Counted from the stretch's first letter, positions 37,032 through 48,097 are shown. The stretch: 64,000 nt of DNA from Corynebacterium meridianum (GCF_016342265.1 NZ_JAEIOS010000011.1:722878-786877); one strand, 5' to 3'. Notes: generated by a model from the sequence alone, not told the origin. Made by a program: numbers and translations.

Positions 37032-38399
37032 ATGGATAGCCCCCAGTCACTCCCCGTAGTTTCTCCGGATTTGAAAGCGATGGGAGCCATCAAGAGCAAC
37101 GATTCCGTAGACACCGTCACTTTTTATTCACTGCCCTACTCGCATATACCGTCCCCCTTCGCCGCTGCGGAGCCGTTGCGGGAACGGGGCACGGTCGATG
37201 CGACGATTCCGAAGGCACGCCAGGTGGGGCTCACGGTCAGCGCCCCGGTGTCCGCGGTGCGCGCGGCCGCGGACACCGCATCGCTACCGCCGGATCTGCC
37301 CGTCATCGCCTTCCTCCACGGTGGCCGCTACGAGTCGGGGCACCACGACGGCTCCTGGTACGGTGGCCAGGCATTCGCCCGGGACGGGGCGGTGTTCGTC
37401 TCCATCGGGTACCGGATGGCGTTCGAGGGATTCGCGCACTTCGACGACGAGGACCCGTCGCACTACCGGGGCACCGACGATGCCGTCATGGCCCTGGAGT
37501 GGATCCAACGCAACATCGAGTCCTTCGGCGGCGACCCGACGAACGTGACGCTGATGGGGCAGTCCGCGGGCGGCGGGATGGCCGTGTGGTTGGCCCGCAG
37601 GGACCATTACCGGGGGGCCTTCCGCCGCATCGTCGCACTCTCCCCCGGATACCCGCGCCAGTCCTTCGACCGGCGCCGCCGCGCGCTGCCCTTCCTCGGT
37701 GGTTCCTCGGCCCGCGAGAAACTGACGTCCCTGTCCCCGAAACGGCGGGACGCGCTCTACCGCCGCTACCGCACCCGCTACATCACGGATTCCGCGGTCG
37801 GTCCCAACCCATTCGACGGCTCACAGCTGGTCGATGTCCCTATCCTGCTGACGCACACGGCGGACGAGTTCTATCTCGAGCCCGTCGGCGCCTGGTGCGA
37901 CGCCCGCGGCATGGGCGCGGGGTTCGCCAGGCTGCTCGCCGGGAACCTGGGCGCGACGATGGAGCCCGGCGCGTACATCGACGCCTGCCGGAGGATCGAC
38001 CCGGACCGTGTCGCGGGCCGGATGATCGGCGATTCGACGATCCGGCGTTGGGTGAGCTCCATCGCGGAGACCGCACCCGGCCCGGTGTGGATGCTGCAGT
38101 TCACGGGCAGCGGGGACCAACCTGCGCTCCACTGCGCCGAGCTTCCGCTGGTGTTCGACTGCCTGGGCACCCTGCCCGCGCGGGTCGACGCATTACTGGG
38201 GGACGATGCCGCCGGGCGCCTGCAGCCGGTGGCCGACCGGGTGCACCGGATGGTGCTGAACTTCGCTTCCGGTCAGCGGCCGGTGTGGCCGGAGTTCGAC
38301 ACCGACGGAGACCGTTTCAGCCGTACCGTCGACATCGCGACGGGTGAAACAGGCTCGGCTGCGGATCCTCTGGGGTACGTCCGCAGAGCCTTTCCCTGA
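37032..38399 (+). CDS. Type B carboxylesterase family protein
   Basis: 455 residues with an alpha/beta-hydrolase fold: oxyanion-hole HGG (IAFLHGGRYESG), GGDPTNVTLMGQSAGG with the nucleophile Ser in GQSAGG, and an acid/His pair further on (HTADEFY and DRVHRMVL are candidates). It hydrolyses carboxylic esters; the substrate is unknown. No signal peptide. The first 40 residues lie in lower-GC DNA at the island edge, so the start is uncertain; the ATG at 37089 is an alternative. It lies just upstream of treS on the same strand. Confidence 0.82.
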   Translation: MDSPQSLPVVSPDLKAMGAIKSNDSVDTVTFYSLPYSHIPSPFAAAEPLRERGTVDATIPKARQVGLTVSAPVSAVRAAADTASLPPDLPVIAFLHGGRYESGHHDGSWYGGQAFARDGAVFVSIGYRMAFEGFAHFDDEDPSHYRGTDDAVMALEWIQRNIESFGGDPTNVTLMGQSAGGGMAVWLARRDHYRGAFRRIVALSPGYPRQSFDRRRRALPFLGGSSAREKLTSLSPKRRDALYRRYRTRYITDSAVGPNPFDGSQLVDVPILLTHTADEFYLEPVGAWCDARGMGAGFARLLAGNLGATMEPGAYIDACRRIDPDRVAGRMIGDSTIRRWVSSIAETAPGPVWMLQFTGSGDQPALHCAELPLVFDCLGTLPARVDALLGDDAAGRLQPVADRVHRMVLNFASGQRPVWPEFDTDGDRFSRTVDIATGETGSAADPLGYVRRAFP

Positions 38400-38431
38400 C
38401 CCCGGTTCTGCACGGAGGACACAGGATTTTC

Positions 38432-38437
38432 TAGTCT
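38432..38437 (+). promoter_or_regulatory. -10 hexamer (TAGTCT) of a probable leaderless treS promoter
   Basis: TAGTCT ends seven bases before the treS ATG, and the only GGAGG is about 25 bases upstream, too far for initiation. This suggests transcription starting at the A of the start codon. Confidence 0.5.
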
Positions 38438-38444
38438 GGTGTGC

Positions 38445-40235
<1,791 letters not shown>

Positions 40236-40245
40236 GAGTCCCGAC

Positions 40246-41508
40246 GTGAACCCCGCAGTCCTGGCCGCCACCCTGTCCTCCAGCCGCTACTACGGTGCGA
40301 AATCGCACCCGATCGACACCGTCGAGGTCGTCGCAACCACGGAGGCCGCCGGTGGCCGGTGGCTGGTGGCCCGCACCCCCGACGGTCTGTACCAGATGCT
40401 CGTCGACGACACCGACGAGACGCTCCCCGATGTCCTGGGGACCCCGGAGGTCGCGACGGCACTCGGTACGGCAATCGCCGAGGGGCGTCCGGCCGGCGGC
40501 GGCACGCTCCACATCGTGGGCGGTGACACCGACGGCGGGGCGGACGGTGTCCGGGAACCGGGCGAGCTGGCCGGTGCGGTCATGCCCACGGGGCTCCGGG
40601 GACGACGGATCTCCGGGGAACAGTCCAACACCTCGCTGGTGTTCGGTGACGGCACGGTGGACAGCCTGATGGTCAAGTACTTCCGGAAGCTCCAACCGGG
40701 CGCCAATCCCGATGTCGAGCTGCTCGCCGGGCTGTCCCGCGTCGGATGCCCGAACATCGCCCCGCTGCGTGGCTGGGTCACCGTCGACGTCGATGGCTGG
40801 GAGTTCACCACGGCGATGGTCCAGGACTTCGCCCGGGGTACCAGGGATGGCTGGGAACTGGCCCTGGAACACGCTGCCGACGGCCGGTCCTTCACCGAAG
40901 AAGCCAGGGAGCTGGGCCGGGCCGTCCGACGGGTGCACAGCGATCTCGCATCCGCGTTCGACACGGGTGCAACGGGCGTCGACGAGGTCCGGGACCACCT
41001 CACCGAACGGCTCACCGAGCTCGCCGGCGATGTCCCCGTGATCGGCGACTACAGTGAAGCGGCTCACGCCGTCTACGACGCGCTCGACACGACGGCGGCG
41101 ACCCCGGTGCAGCGGGTCCACGGTGACCTGCACCTCGGCCAGGTACTGCGCACCGACGCCGGATGGCTGCTCATCGACTTCGAGGGCGAACCCGCCCGAC
41201 CGCTCGAGGAACGACGCCAGCCGGACAGCCCTCTGAAGGATCTGGCCGGGGTGATCCGTTCCTTCGATTACGCCGCGCACTTCCACGCCCAGAGCGACTC
41301 GACGGCTCCCGGGCCGGAGGATCCGGCAGGGTGGGCGCGGGACTGCGTCGACGCCTTCCTGGACGGATACGGGACAGAGAACACCTCCCTGTTGGAGGCC
41401 TACCGACTGGACAAGGCGCTCTACGAAGTCGCGTACGAGGCCAACAACCGTCCCGACTGGCTGGACATCCCCCTCGCGGCGGTCAAACGGTTGACCGGCG
41501 TCAGCTGA
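40246..41508 (+). CDS. mak: Maltokinase (Mak/Pep2)
   Basis: Phosphorylates maltose with ATP to maltose-1-phosphate. 420 residues from the GTG at 40246 with AGGAG seven bases upstream. An N-terminal cap domain (RYYGAKSHPI) is followed by an aminoglycoside-phosphotransferase-like kinase core with VHGDLHLGQV (residues 291-300) and the metal-binding DFEGEP (311-316). It lies ten bases after treS, as in other actinobacteria where the two proteins form a complex. Its stop region overlaps the convergent idi gene by eight bases. Confidence 0.92.
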   Translation: MNPAVLAATLSSSRYYGAKSHPIDTVEVVATTEAAGGRWLVARTPDGLYQMLVDDTDETLPDVLGTPEVATALGTAIAEGRPAGGGTLHIVGGDTDGGADGVREPGELAGAVMPTGLRGRRISGEQSNTSLVFGDGTVDSLMVKYFRKLQPGANPDVELLAGLSRVGCPNIAPLRGWVTVDVDGWEFTTAMVQDFARGTRDGWELALEHAADGRSFTEEARELGRAVRRVHSDLASAFDTGATGVDEVRDHLTERLTELAGDVPVIGDYSEAAHAVYDALDTTAATPVQRVHGDLHLGQVLRTDAGWLLIDFEGEPARPLEERRQPDSPLKDLAGVIRSFDYAAHFHAQSDSTAPGPEDPAGWARDCVDAFLDGYGTENTSLLEAYRLDKALYEVAYEANNRPDWLDIPLAAVKRLTGVS

Positions 41509-42058
41509 CCCCCAGTGCCCGGCGCAGCTCAGAGTGCGCGAGCTGCTCCCCCATCCAGGGGCTGAACGCGAAGGGGGCGGAGTGGACGGCGGCGACGAGC
41601 CTGGACGGTGCGATCCACGCCGTCTGGTCAACCTCCCCGGCCAGCGGATCGATTGTCGCCCCTGGGGCCAAAAAGGCCGTGTACACCGGGCAGATCTCGA
41701 ACTCGACGATCCCCGATGAGTCGACGGCCCGGTACCGGAAATCAGGGAGTACGCAGGTGACGTCGGTGAGGTCCTCCGGTTTCAGGCCGAGTTCCTGGGT
41801 ACCGCGCCGCAGCAGCGCATCGACGGTTTCCTCCCCCGGCCCCGGGTGACCGCACATGGTGTTGGTCCACACACCGGGCCACGTCTTCTTGCCCAGCGCC
41901 CGGCGGGTGAGGAGGATCTCTCCCGCACCGCCGATCAGATAGCAGGAAAAAGCCAGGTGAAGGGGGGTTTCGGTGGAGTGCACCGTGGCCTTGGGTGCCG
42001 TTCCGGTCGGCCTGCCCGCGTCATCGGCCAGGACCACGAGTTCACGTCCGTTGATCAT
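41501..42058 (-). CDS. idi: Isopentenyl-diphosphate delta-isomerase (type I)
   Basis: Interconverts IPP and DMAPP, starter units for isoprenoids. 185-residue Nudix-fold protein with the catalytic Cys in TNTMCGHPGPGEE, the Nudix-type segment ALLRRGTQELGL and the C-terminal acid in VDQTAWIAP. It is divergent from the crtE-crtB pair, so the locus supplies and uses C5 units together. Confidence 0.94.
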   Translation of the reverse strand: MINGRELVVLADDAGRPTGTAPKATVHSTETPLHLAFSCYLIGGAGEILLTRRALGKKTWPGVWTNTMCGHPGPGEETVDALLRRGTQELGLKPEDLTDVTCVLPDFRYRAVDSSGIVEFEICPVYTAFLAPGATIDPLAGEVDQTAWIAPSRLVAAVHSAPFAFSPWMGEQLAHSELRRALGVS

Positions 42059-42105
42059 GCGACCAGCTTAACCACCTTCACGCCGAACGTGAGACAATGG
42101 TAAAT

Positions 42106-43191
42106 ATGAGTCCCTCGCCTTCTTCCCCGATGTTCCGGGAACGCAGCGAGCGGTCCGTCGCCTATCTCCACTCCAGGTTCGCCGAGACGGCCGATCTCCT
42201 TGCGGAGACGACCCCCCACGCCGCGGCCCCGTTACAGGATGCGAGAGAGATCTGCACCGGCGGGAAACACCTCCGGTCCCTGCTGGTTCACATCGCCGCG
42301 GACCGCCCCTCCGGTCCTGTCCCCCGCTGTGACACCGCTGTGGCCGCGGCCTTCGATCTCCTGCACGGGTCCTTCCTCATACTCGACGACGTCTTCGACG
42401 CCGATGAGACGCGCCGGGGTCGCCCGACGGTTCACGCAGCTGCGATCGCCCGGGCGGAGAATGAATACGGCATCGCCGGGAGCACCGATCCCTCCGACGC
42501 TGCGCACTACGGTCAATCCGTCGCCGTGCTGACCGGAACCGCGGCCCTGGCCGGGGCCCTGCGTCTGATCACCGACTCCGGTGCCGGAGGCACGACGACC
42601 GTGTCCCTGATCCGGCTTCTCACCGACGCCGCGGGACTGTCGATGATGGGGGAGTTCCTGGACCTCCACTACTCCCTTCCGGGTGTGGAGGCGGGTGCGG
42701 ATGCCGTACGGACGGCGAGTCACCTGAAAACCTCCCCCTACTCCTTCAGCGCCCCTCTCGTGGCGGGGGCGCTGCTCGCCGGGCGCGACGGGCACACCGC
42801 CGTGTTGCGGGAGATGGGGGGTCACGCGGGGGCCGCGTTCCAGACAGCCAACGACCTCCACTCCGTGTTCTCGTCGAGTTCACGGACCGGCAAGAGTGCC
42901 GCCGGCGATCTGGCTCTCGGCCGGGCCACCCCGCTCCTGACCGCGGCAAGGGAAACAGCCGCCCGGTCTGAACTCGATGAGATTCTCGCGGGCGGCGATC
43001 CCTCGCAACTGAAGCGCGTGCGGGAACTGCTGCACTCCTGTGGCGCGGTGGACGAGGTGATCACCCGGGCACGGGACGATCTCGCCGCCGCGCGCACGGT
43101 GCTCGCCGACACCGGTGCGCTGCCTTCCCCGGAGGCCCGGGCGGCGTTCGCCGCCGTTCTCGACGGAATCTCGGAGAGTCTCCATGTCTGA
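42106..43191 (+). CDS. crtE: Polyprenyl synthetase family protein (CrtE-like GGPP synthase)
   Basis: Probably makes geranylgeranyl diphosphate for phytoene. 361 residues from the ATG at 42106. The first Asp-rich motif is intact (DDVFD, residues 94-98, followed by ETRRGRP). The second, normally DDxxD, reads NDLHS (249-253), with only one of three aspartates; TGKSAAGD and GRATPLL after it are normal. The start overlaps no good ribosome-binding site; GACAAT (42093-42098) seven bases upstream hints at a leaderless start. It overlaps crtB by eight bases. Confidence 0.85.
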   Translation: MSPSPSSPMFRERSERSVAYLHSRFAETADLLAETTPHAAAPLQDAREICTGGKHLRSLLVHIAADRPSGPVPRCDTAVAAAFDLLHGSFLILDDVFDADETRRGRPTVHAAAIARAENEYGIAGSTDPSDAAHYGQSVAVLTGTAALAGALRLITDSGAGGTTTVSLIRLLTDAAGLSMMGEFLDLHYSLPGVEAGADAVRTASHLKTSPYSFSAPLVAGALLAGRDGHTAVLREMGGHAGAAFQTANDLHSVFSSSSRTGKSAAGDLALGRATPLLTAARETAARSELDEILAGGDPSQLKRVRELLHSCGAVDEVITRARDDLAAARTVLADTGALPSPEARAAFAAVLDGISESLHV

Positions 43192-44062
43192 GCGCCGCAC
43201 CTCGCTGGCGGACTACGACGCCATGTCCATCCGTGCCGCGGCGCGGGTGATGGAAAACTACTCCACGTCTTTCTCACTGGCCACCAGGCTTCTCGACGAG
43301 CGCACCCGGACGGACATCAGGAACCTCTACGCCGTCGTGCGGATCGCCGATGAGATCGTCGACGGTACCGCGGCCGACGCCGGTCTCGGCGAAGCCGCGG
43401 TGCGTGCGGAACTCGATGCCTTCGAACACGCCGTGATCCGCGCCGTGGACACCGGGTTCTCCACCAACCCGGCGATCCACGCCTTCGCCGGTACGGCCCG
43501 GAGGACGGACATGTCACCGGAGCATCTGACGGCATTCTTCTCCTCGATGCGCCACGATCTGTCCTGTTCCGTGGTCTACGACGAAGCCGAGCTCGACAGG
43601 TACATCTACGGTTCCGCTGAGGTAATCGGACTCATGTGCCTGAGCATCTTCACCGCCGATCGAACCCTCCCGGAGGAGGAACTGGTCCGGTGCGCCACCG
43701 GTGCGCGTCGGCTAGGTGCAGCGTTCCAGAAGGTCAACTTCCTGCGAGACCTCCACGAGGACACCGCCGAACTGGGCCGCAGCTATCTCGGCGACGGCGC
43801 CCCGCTGACGGACCGGAAGCGGGACGAGGTCGTCACGGATGTCCGTGCCGACCTCGACGCGGCGCTGGAGACGGTTCCGCTGCTCCCGGCACGGGTACGG
43901 GCCGGGGTGATCGCGGCTGTCCTGCTCTACGGGGAACTGACTGACCGCCTGGCGGTCATCCCGGCATCCGAGATAATGCGGCGCCGTGTCTCCGTTCCCG
44001 CCCGGGTGAAGGCCGCTATCCCGGTGCGTGCGTTGGTCATGGCCGCGCGCATGCGTTCCTGA
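43184..44062 (+). CDS. crtB: Phytoene synthase (squalene/phytoene synthase family)
   Basis: Condenses two GGPP to phytoene. 292 residues from the ATG at 43184 with GGAGAG six bases upstream; the frame in the track-free region before it belongs to crtE. Both Asp-rich motifs are present: DEIVD (56-60) and NFLRDLHEDTAELGRSYL. Squalene-type products cannot be excluded, but the crtE partner favours phytoene. No phytoene desaturase (crtI) follows; the next gene is on the other strand. Confidence 0.9.
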   Translation: MSERRTSLADYDAMSIRAAARVMENYSTSFSLATRLLDERTRTDIRNLYAVVRIADEIVDGTAADAGLGEAAVRAELDAFEHAVIRAVDTGFSTNPAIHAFAGTARRTDMSPEHLTAFFSSMRHDLSCSVVYDEAELDRYIYGSAEVIGLMCLSIFTADRTLPEEELVRCATGARRLGAAFQKVNFLRDLHEDTAELGRSYLGDGAPLTDRKRDEVVTDVRADLDAALETVPLLPARVRAGVIAAVLLYGELTDRLAVIPASEIMRRRVSVPARVKAAIPVRALVMAARMRS

Positions 44063-44102
44063 GCCGCCCTTGTTCCGGAACTTTGTTCTGCGATGAGCGG
44101 AC

Positions 44103-44666
44103 TCAGTTGCGTGGCAGGGAGCCCTTGAAGATGATGTTCCCGATCCGGAACTCGGCGTTGTAGAGCGACCCATAGGAGGTCTGGAACGCGTAAGCGAGAT
44201 TCGTCGAAGCCCCGGGGCCGAGCGGGAGATCCAGCGCGGAAACGAGGCCCGGATACTGGTCCTCGGTCATCCGCTGGATCTCGGTGAGGTTTCCGGAATA
44301 GTCAGAGATCGCCAGCGTTGGCCGAGCGAAGGCATCGGCCGGAAGTGCCACGTCGTTGCGGTTCGTGATGAGGACGTGGATGACGGAACCACCGTAGTTG
44401 CCGTAGTTCACCGACATGATCTGCCAATCCACGTTCAGGCCCGGGTCGTGCGCCGGTTCAGTGAGATCCTGGTCGACCAGCACCGGTTCCACCTGTTTCG
44501 GGCTGAACGGGGTCGCCTCCTCGACGACGGGAGCGGAGCTGGTCGCCTCCGACCCAGGAGCGGGTGCATCGGTTTTTTCGCCCGAGCAGGCGACGAGAGT
44601 CACCGTCGCCAGAGTCGCCGCGATGATTCGGGCGGCGGACCGGATTCTGGTAGTCACTTCTTGCAC
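44103..44666 (-). CDS. Lipoprotein of unknown function
   Basis: 187 residues from a GTG at 44666 (another GTG at 44669), with GGAAGG just upstream. The signal peptide ends in VTLVAC, giving lipidated Cys27, then a Pro/Ser/Glu-rich linker and a beta-rich domain (VDWQIMSVNYGNYGGSVIHV and following) with an Ig-like or DUF4352-like appearance. It is exported and membrane-anchored. Divergent from aecD. A longer ATG start at 44729 would put extra residues before the signal and is less likely. Confidence 0.75.
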   Translation of the reverse strand: MQEVTTRIRSAARIIAATLATVTLVACSGEKTDAPAPGSEATSSAPVVEEATPFSPKQVEPVLVDQDLTEPAHDPGLNVDWQIMSVNYGNYGGSVIHVLITNRNDVALPADAFARPTLAISDYSGNLTEIQRMTEDQYPGLVSALDLPLGPGASTNLAYAFQTSYGSLYNAEFRIGNIIFKGSLPRN

Positions 44667-44783
44667 CACACCTTCCGCGGGGTTCTGATGGTCATCCCAC
44701 CGGGGTCCGGCGGTCGTATGCACACTCATCCTAGTATCCCGTTGCCTGCCCCTGGGCCTTCGGCCCCACGACCGCTCCGGGAC

Positions 44784-44789
44784 TAGATT
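44784..44789 (+). promoter_or_regulatory. -10 hexamer (TAGATT) of a probable leaderless aecD promoter
   Basis: TAGATT fits the corynebacterial TANANT consensus fully and ends seven bases before the ATG at 44797; no ribosome-binding site lies between. Confidence 0.6.
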
Positions 44790-44796
44790 CGGTGTC

Positions 44797-45924
44797 ATGT
44801 ACTTTCCTTCCCTGGATCAGCTCCGCGAACGTGGCACGCAGAAGTGGACCCTCCACCCGGATGATGTCCTCCCGCTCTGGATCGCGGAATCCGATTTCGG
44901 TACCTGCCCCGAGGTGAAGCAGGCAATGGCCGACGCCGTCAGACGAGAGGCGTTCGGCTATCCCCCGGAGCCGACGGCACTGCGTTCGGCGATGGTCTCG
45001 TTCTACCGCTCCCGGTACGGGGTGGATCTCAACCCGGACGGGATCTTCGCGATTCCCGACGTTGTCCGGGGGCTGGAGCTGGTGATCAACCACTTCACCC
45101 GTCCAGGATCGCCGATCATCATTCCGGTTCCGTGTTACCCACCGTTCCTGGATCTTCCGGTGGTCACGGACCGTGAGGTCGTGTACGTCGGTGCCGAGGG
45201 CGGTCTGGATCCGGACGAGATCGAGCAGGCGTTCGCGGCCGGAGCGGGATCACTGATCCTCTGCAGCCCGAACAACCCCCTGGGCTACACCTTCGACGCC
45301 AACTTCCTCCGGGCGCTGGCGGATACAGCGGCCCGACATGACGGACGGATCATCGTGGACGAGATTCACTCGCATCTCGTCTACGACGGCCTCCACACGA
45401 TGGCCGCCACCGTCAGCGGGACTGCCGCGAAGACGTGCATAACGGTGACCGCGGCCTCCAAGGCGTGGAATGTCGCGGGGCTGAAGTGCGCGCAGATGAT
45501 CTTCACCAATCCGGATGACATCACCACCTGGAACGGGTTGAATCACCTGCTGCGCAGCGGGTACTCCACGCTGGGCCTAGTGGCGACCGAAGCCTGCTAC
45601 CGCGCAGACCAGGCATTTCTGAGTGAGGAACTCGATCATCTCCGGTCGAACCGGGATTGGCTCGCAGCCGAGCTCCCGGCACGGATCCCTGGTCTCAAAA
45701 CGACTGTTCCCGAGGCCACCTACCTGATGTGGCTTGATTTCCGGGACACCGCAGTCCCCGGCGAACCCGCCCCGTGGTTGCTGGAACACGCCCGGATCGC
45801 GCTCAACGACGGAACAACCTTCGGGCCCGGCGGCGCCGGTCACGCCCGGCTGAACTTCGCCTGCTCCCGGGAGACACTCGCCGAAGCCGTCGATCGGATG
45901 GCGAACGCCTGCGCACGGGCGTGA
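44797..45924 (+). CDS. aecD: Cystathionine beta-lyase / C-S lyase (MalY-PatB type)
   Basis: A PLP enzyme that cleaves C-S bonds of cystathionine and related amino acids, giving homocysteine or thiols with pyruvate and ammonia. 375 residues: VLPLWIAESDFGTCPEV opening, SPNNPLGY, VDEIHSHLVY with the cofactor Asp, and the Schiff-base Lys in TAASKAWNVAGLK. In C. glutamicum aecD is followed by brnQ, exactly the order seen here, which supports the symbol. 172 bases separate it from brnQ. Confidence 0.92.
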   Translation: MYFPSLDQLRERGTQKWTLHPDDVLPLWIAESDFGTCPEVKQAMADAVRREAFGYPPEPTALRSAMVSFYRSRYGVDLNPDGIFAIPDVVRGLELVINHFTRPGSPIIIPVPCYPPFLDLPVVTDREVVYVGAEGGLDPDEIEQAFAAGAGSLILCSPNNPLGYTFDANFLRALADTAARHDGRIIVDEIHSHLVYDGLHTMAATVSGTAAKTCITVTAASKAWNVAGLKCAQMIFTNPDDITTWNGLNHLLRSGYSTLGLVATEACYRADQAFLSEELDHLRSNRDWLAAELPARIPGLKTTVPEATYLMWLDFRDTAVPGEPAPWLLEHARIALNDGTTFGPGGAGHARLNFACSRETLAEAVDRMANACARA

Positions 45925-46096
45925 TCTTCACCACTGCGTCAACTCACGGCCCTTTCCCGCTACGGTCTGGCCGGAAACACGCAGTAGTGTTTTTCGGGTG
46001 AAGAAAGCCCGACTGATTCTGTTCACTTCTGGGCGGACATCGACCGTTTCCGTGCACCCCGCATTCCCGCCCGGTGCACCTGTGTGAAAGGCAGCA

Positions 46097-47704
46097 ATGA
46101 GCACACCAGCATCCACCCGTTCAGCAGGCACCACCGGTACCATCGCGGTGGCGACACTGATGCTGTTCTCGATGTTCTTCGGAGCCGGGAACCTCATCTT
46201 CCCGCCCATGCTCGGCGTGGAGGCCGGCATGGGGTTTCCGCTCGCAATCACCGGATTCCTCGCCGCCGGGGTGCTGCTTCCGGTACTCAGCGTTATCGCC
46301 GTCGCCATCACGGGCGACGATATCTACGATCTCGCGCAGAGGGGCGGAAAGATCTTCGGGCTGATCTTCCCGATCCTGGTGTATCTGGCGATCGGTGCGT
46401 TCTACGCACTGCCCCGTACCGCCGTCGTGAGCTTCTCGACCGCCGTGACGCCACTCACAGGCCTCGATTCAACGGCCGCGGCAGCGGTGTTCTCCGCGGT
46501 CTTCTTCGCACTCTCCCTGGCGCTGGCGTTCGACCCTACGGGACTGGTGGACAAACTCGGAAAATACCTCACCCCGATCCTGCTCACCCTCCTCATCGTC
46601 CTCGTTGTACTCTCCGTTCTCACGCTCCAGAGCAATCCCGGACCCGCAACCGAGAAATACACAGCCCACCCGCTATCCGCGGGACTCATCGAGGGCTATC
46701 TGACGATGGACTCTCTCGCCGCGCTGGCATTCGGAATCATGGTCGTGTCCTCACTGCGCTACAAGGGAGTCCCGAACGGCCCGAAACTCGTCCGTGGTGT
46801 CGGGGCCGCCGCCATCGGTGCAGGCGCACTTCTCGGTGTCATCTATGTGGGACTGGGAGTCGTCGGTCAACGGGTACCGGACGCCCGAAGCTACGAGGAC
46901 GGTGCGACTCTCCTAACCCATGCCGCCGAATCCACGATGGGCTTCGCGGGCATGGTCGTCTTCGGACTGATCGTCTTTCTGGCATGCCTGTCCACCGCCG
47001 CAGGACTCATCGGTGCGACGAGCGAATTCTTCCACCGCATCATGCCCGGCATCTCCTATCGGTCCTGGGCGATCATCTTCGCGGTGATTTCCCTCATGGT
47101 GTCGACCACGGGACTCGAGACAGTGCTCGCCATAGCGGCACCGATTATCGGTTTCCTGTACCCCGCGGCGATCACCCTCGTGTTCCTGACGCTCATCGAA
47201 CCGATCTTCCGCCGCAAGCTCCATTACGCGTTCCTCTTCTCCCTGGCGGTGGCGGTGATCTGGGCGGCCCTCATGACCACCATTTCCCTCGGTTGGGGGG
47301 CATCGGTCACCCGTCCCCTGATCGACTGGTCACCGATGCACGCTCAGCAGCTAGGTTGGGTCGTCCCTACACTCATCGCGGCCGGGCTCGGTTACGTGGC
47401 GGATCTCATCCTGCGGCCCGTCCGCGCCGTACCGGTCGGTGGTGAGCATCAACTCGAGGCCGAACTGCGTAGCGGACATCGTGATTCAGAGGCGCTTGAA
47501 GAGGCTGTGGTCACCCACGATCCCGAGGTCATCGCCGAGGTCCAGGCCACCGATGCTGAGGAGGCCATAGAGGCCCTCGACCACCGCATCGACGCCATCG
47601 AACGCGAACGCACCGAAGCCACGGCCCGCCTGGAGGCACTCGACGAAGCCAAGAAACTCGCTGAACAGCACGCCGCGAATCTCCGTAGCGCGACCGACAA
47701 CTGA
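46097..47704 (+). CDS. brnQ: Branched-chain amino acid carrier BrnQ with C-terminal coiled-coil extension
   Basis: A Na+-coupled transporter for isoleucine, leucine and valine (LIVCS family). GAAAGG lies six bases before the ATG. The membrane part holds about 12 helices, with the family opening MLFSMFFGAGNLIFPP. The family is usually 420-450 residues; this protein has 535. The last about 85 residues are hydrophilic, acidic and coiled-coil-like (AEEAIEALDHRIDAIERERT and following), with no stop or frameshift at the junction. The extension is in core-like codon use and could serve oligomerisation or regulation. Confidence 0.92.
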   Translation: MSTPASTRSAGTTGTIAVATLMLFSMFFGAGNLIFPPMLGVEAGMGFPLAITGFLAAGVLLPVLSVIAVAITGDDIYDLAQRGGKIFGLIFPILVYLAIGAFYALPRTAVVSFSTAVTPLTGLDSTAAAAVFSAVFFALSLALAFDPTGLVDKLGKYLTPILLTLLIVLVVLSVLTLQSNPGPATEKYTAHPLSAGLIEGYLTMDSLAALAFGIMVVSSLRYKGVPNGPKLVRGVGAAAIGAGALLGVIYVGLGVVGQRVPDARSYEDGATLLTHAAESTMGFAGMVVFGLIVFLACLSTAAGLIGATSEFFHRIMPGISYRSWAIIFAVISLMVSTTGLETVLAIAAPIIGFLYPAAITLVFLTLIEPIFRRKLHYAFLFSLAVAVIWAALMTTISLGWGASVTRPLIDWSPMHAQQLGWVVPTLIAAGLGYVADLILRPVRAVPVGGEHQLEAELRSGHRDSEALEEAVVTHDPEVIAEVQATDAEEAIEALDHRIDAIERERTEATARLEALDEAKKLAEQHAANLRSATDN

Positions 47705-47773
47705 CTCATAGCCCCAAAAGGGCTGAGAAAACACCGCACATCCGAGCCTCAGAATGCGGTTCGAAGATGTTCC

Positions 47774-47825
47774 AGACAGCTGCGCCCCGCACCCACAGGC
47801 CGGGCGCAGCTGTCTGTCGACCGAC
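47774..47825 (+). terminator. Probable terminator of aecD-brnQ
   Basis: A perfect 14-bp inverted repeat, AGACAGCTGCGCCC (47774-47787) and GGGCGCAGCTGTCT (47812-47825), with a 24-base loop, 70 bases beyond the brnQ stop. No T tract. Confidence 0.65.
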
Positions 47826-48097
47826 ATACGCCTGGCATCGGACGGACCCGATTTCCACAAGAGACAGGACCCTAAACAACCACCACGGGTTGCAGGAAGA
47901 CAGGCGTGTCGCGTCAGCGCCGAGAAGCCACCGAACAGGTGTCATCACACTCCGAGCCCATTTCCGGCCCTCCTCCCCGTTTTCCCGGGCCCGGGGAACC
48001 TATCCGACATGAAGGAAGTCTGACCATGATGGAGCCCCCGGTTCGGACCCGGGTGCCGTAGTAAGTCCGATCATCACAGGAAAGGTGGGGATGCCCG
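47826..48097. other. Non-coding stretch before the lipoprotein pseudogene
   Basis: 272 bases between the brnQ terminator and the decayed module. No credible gene on either strand. AGGAAAGG near 48077-48084 is the old ribosome-binding site region of the pseudogene. Confidence 0.4.
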
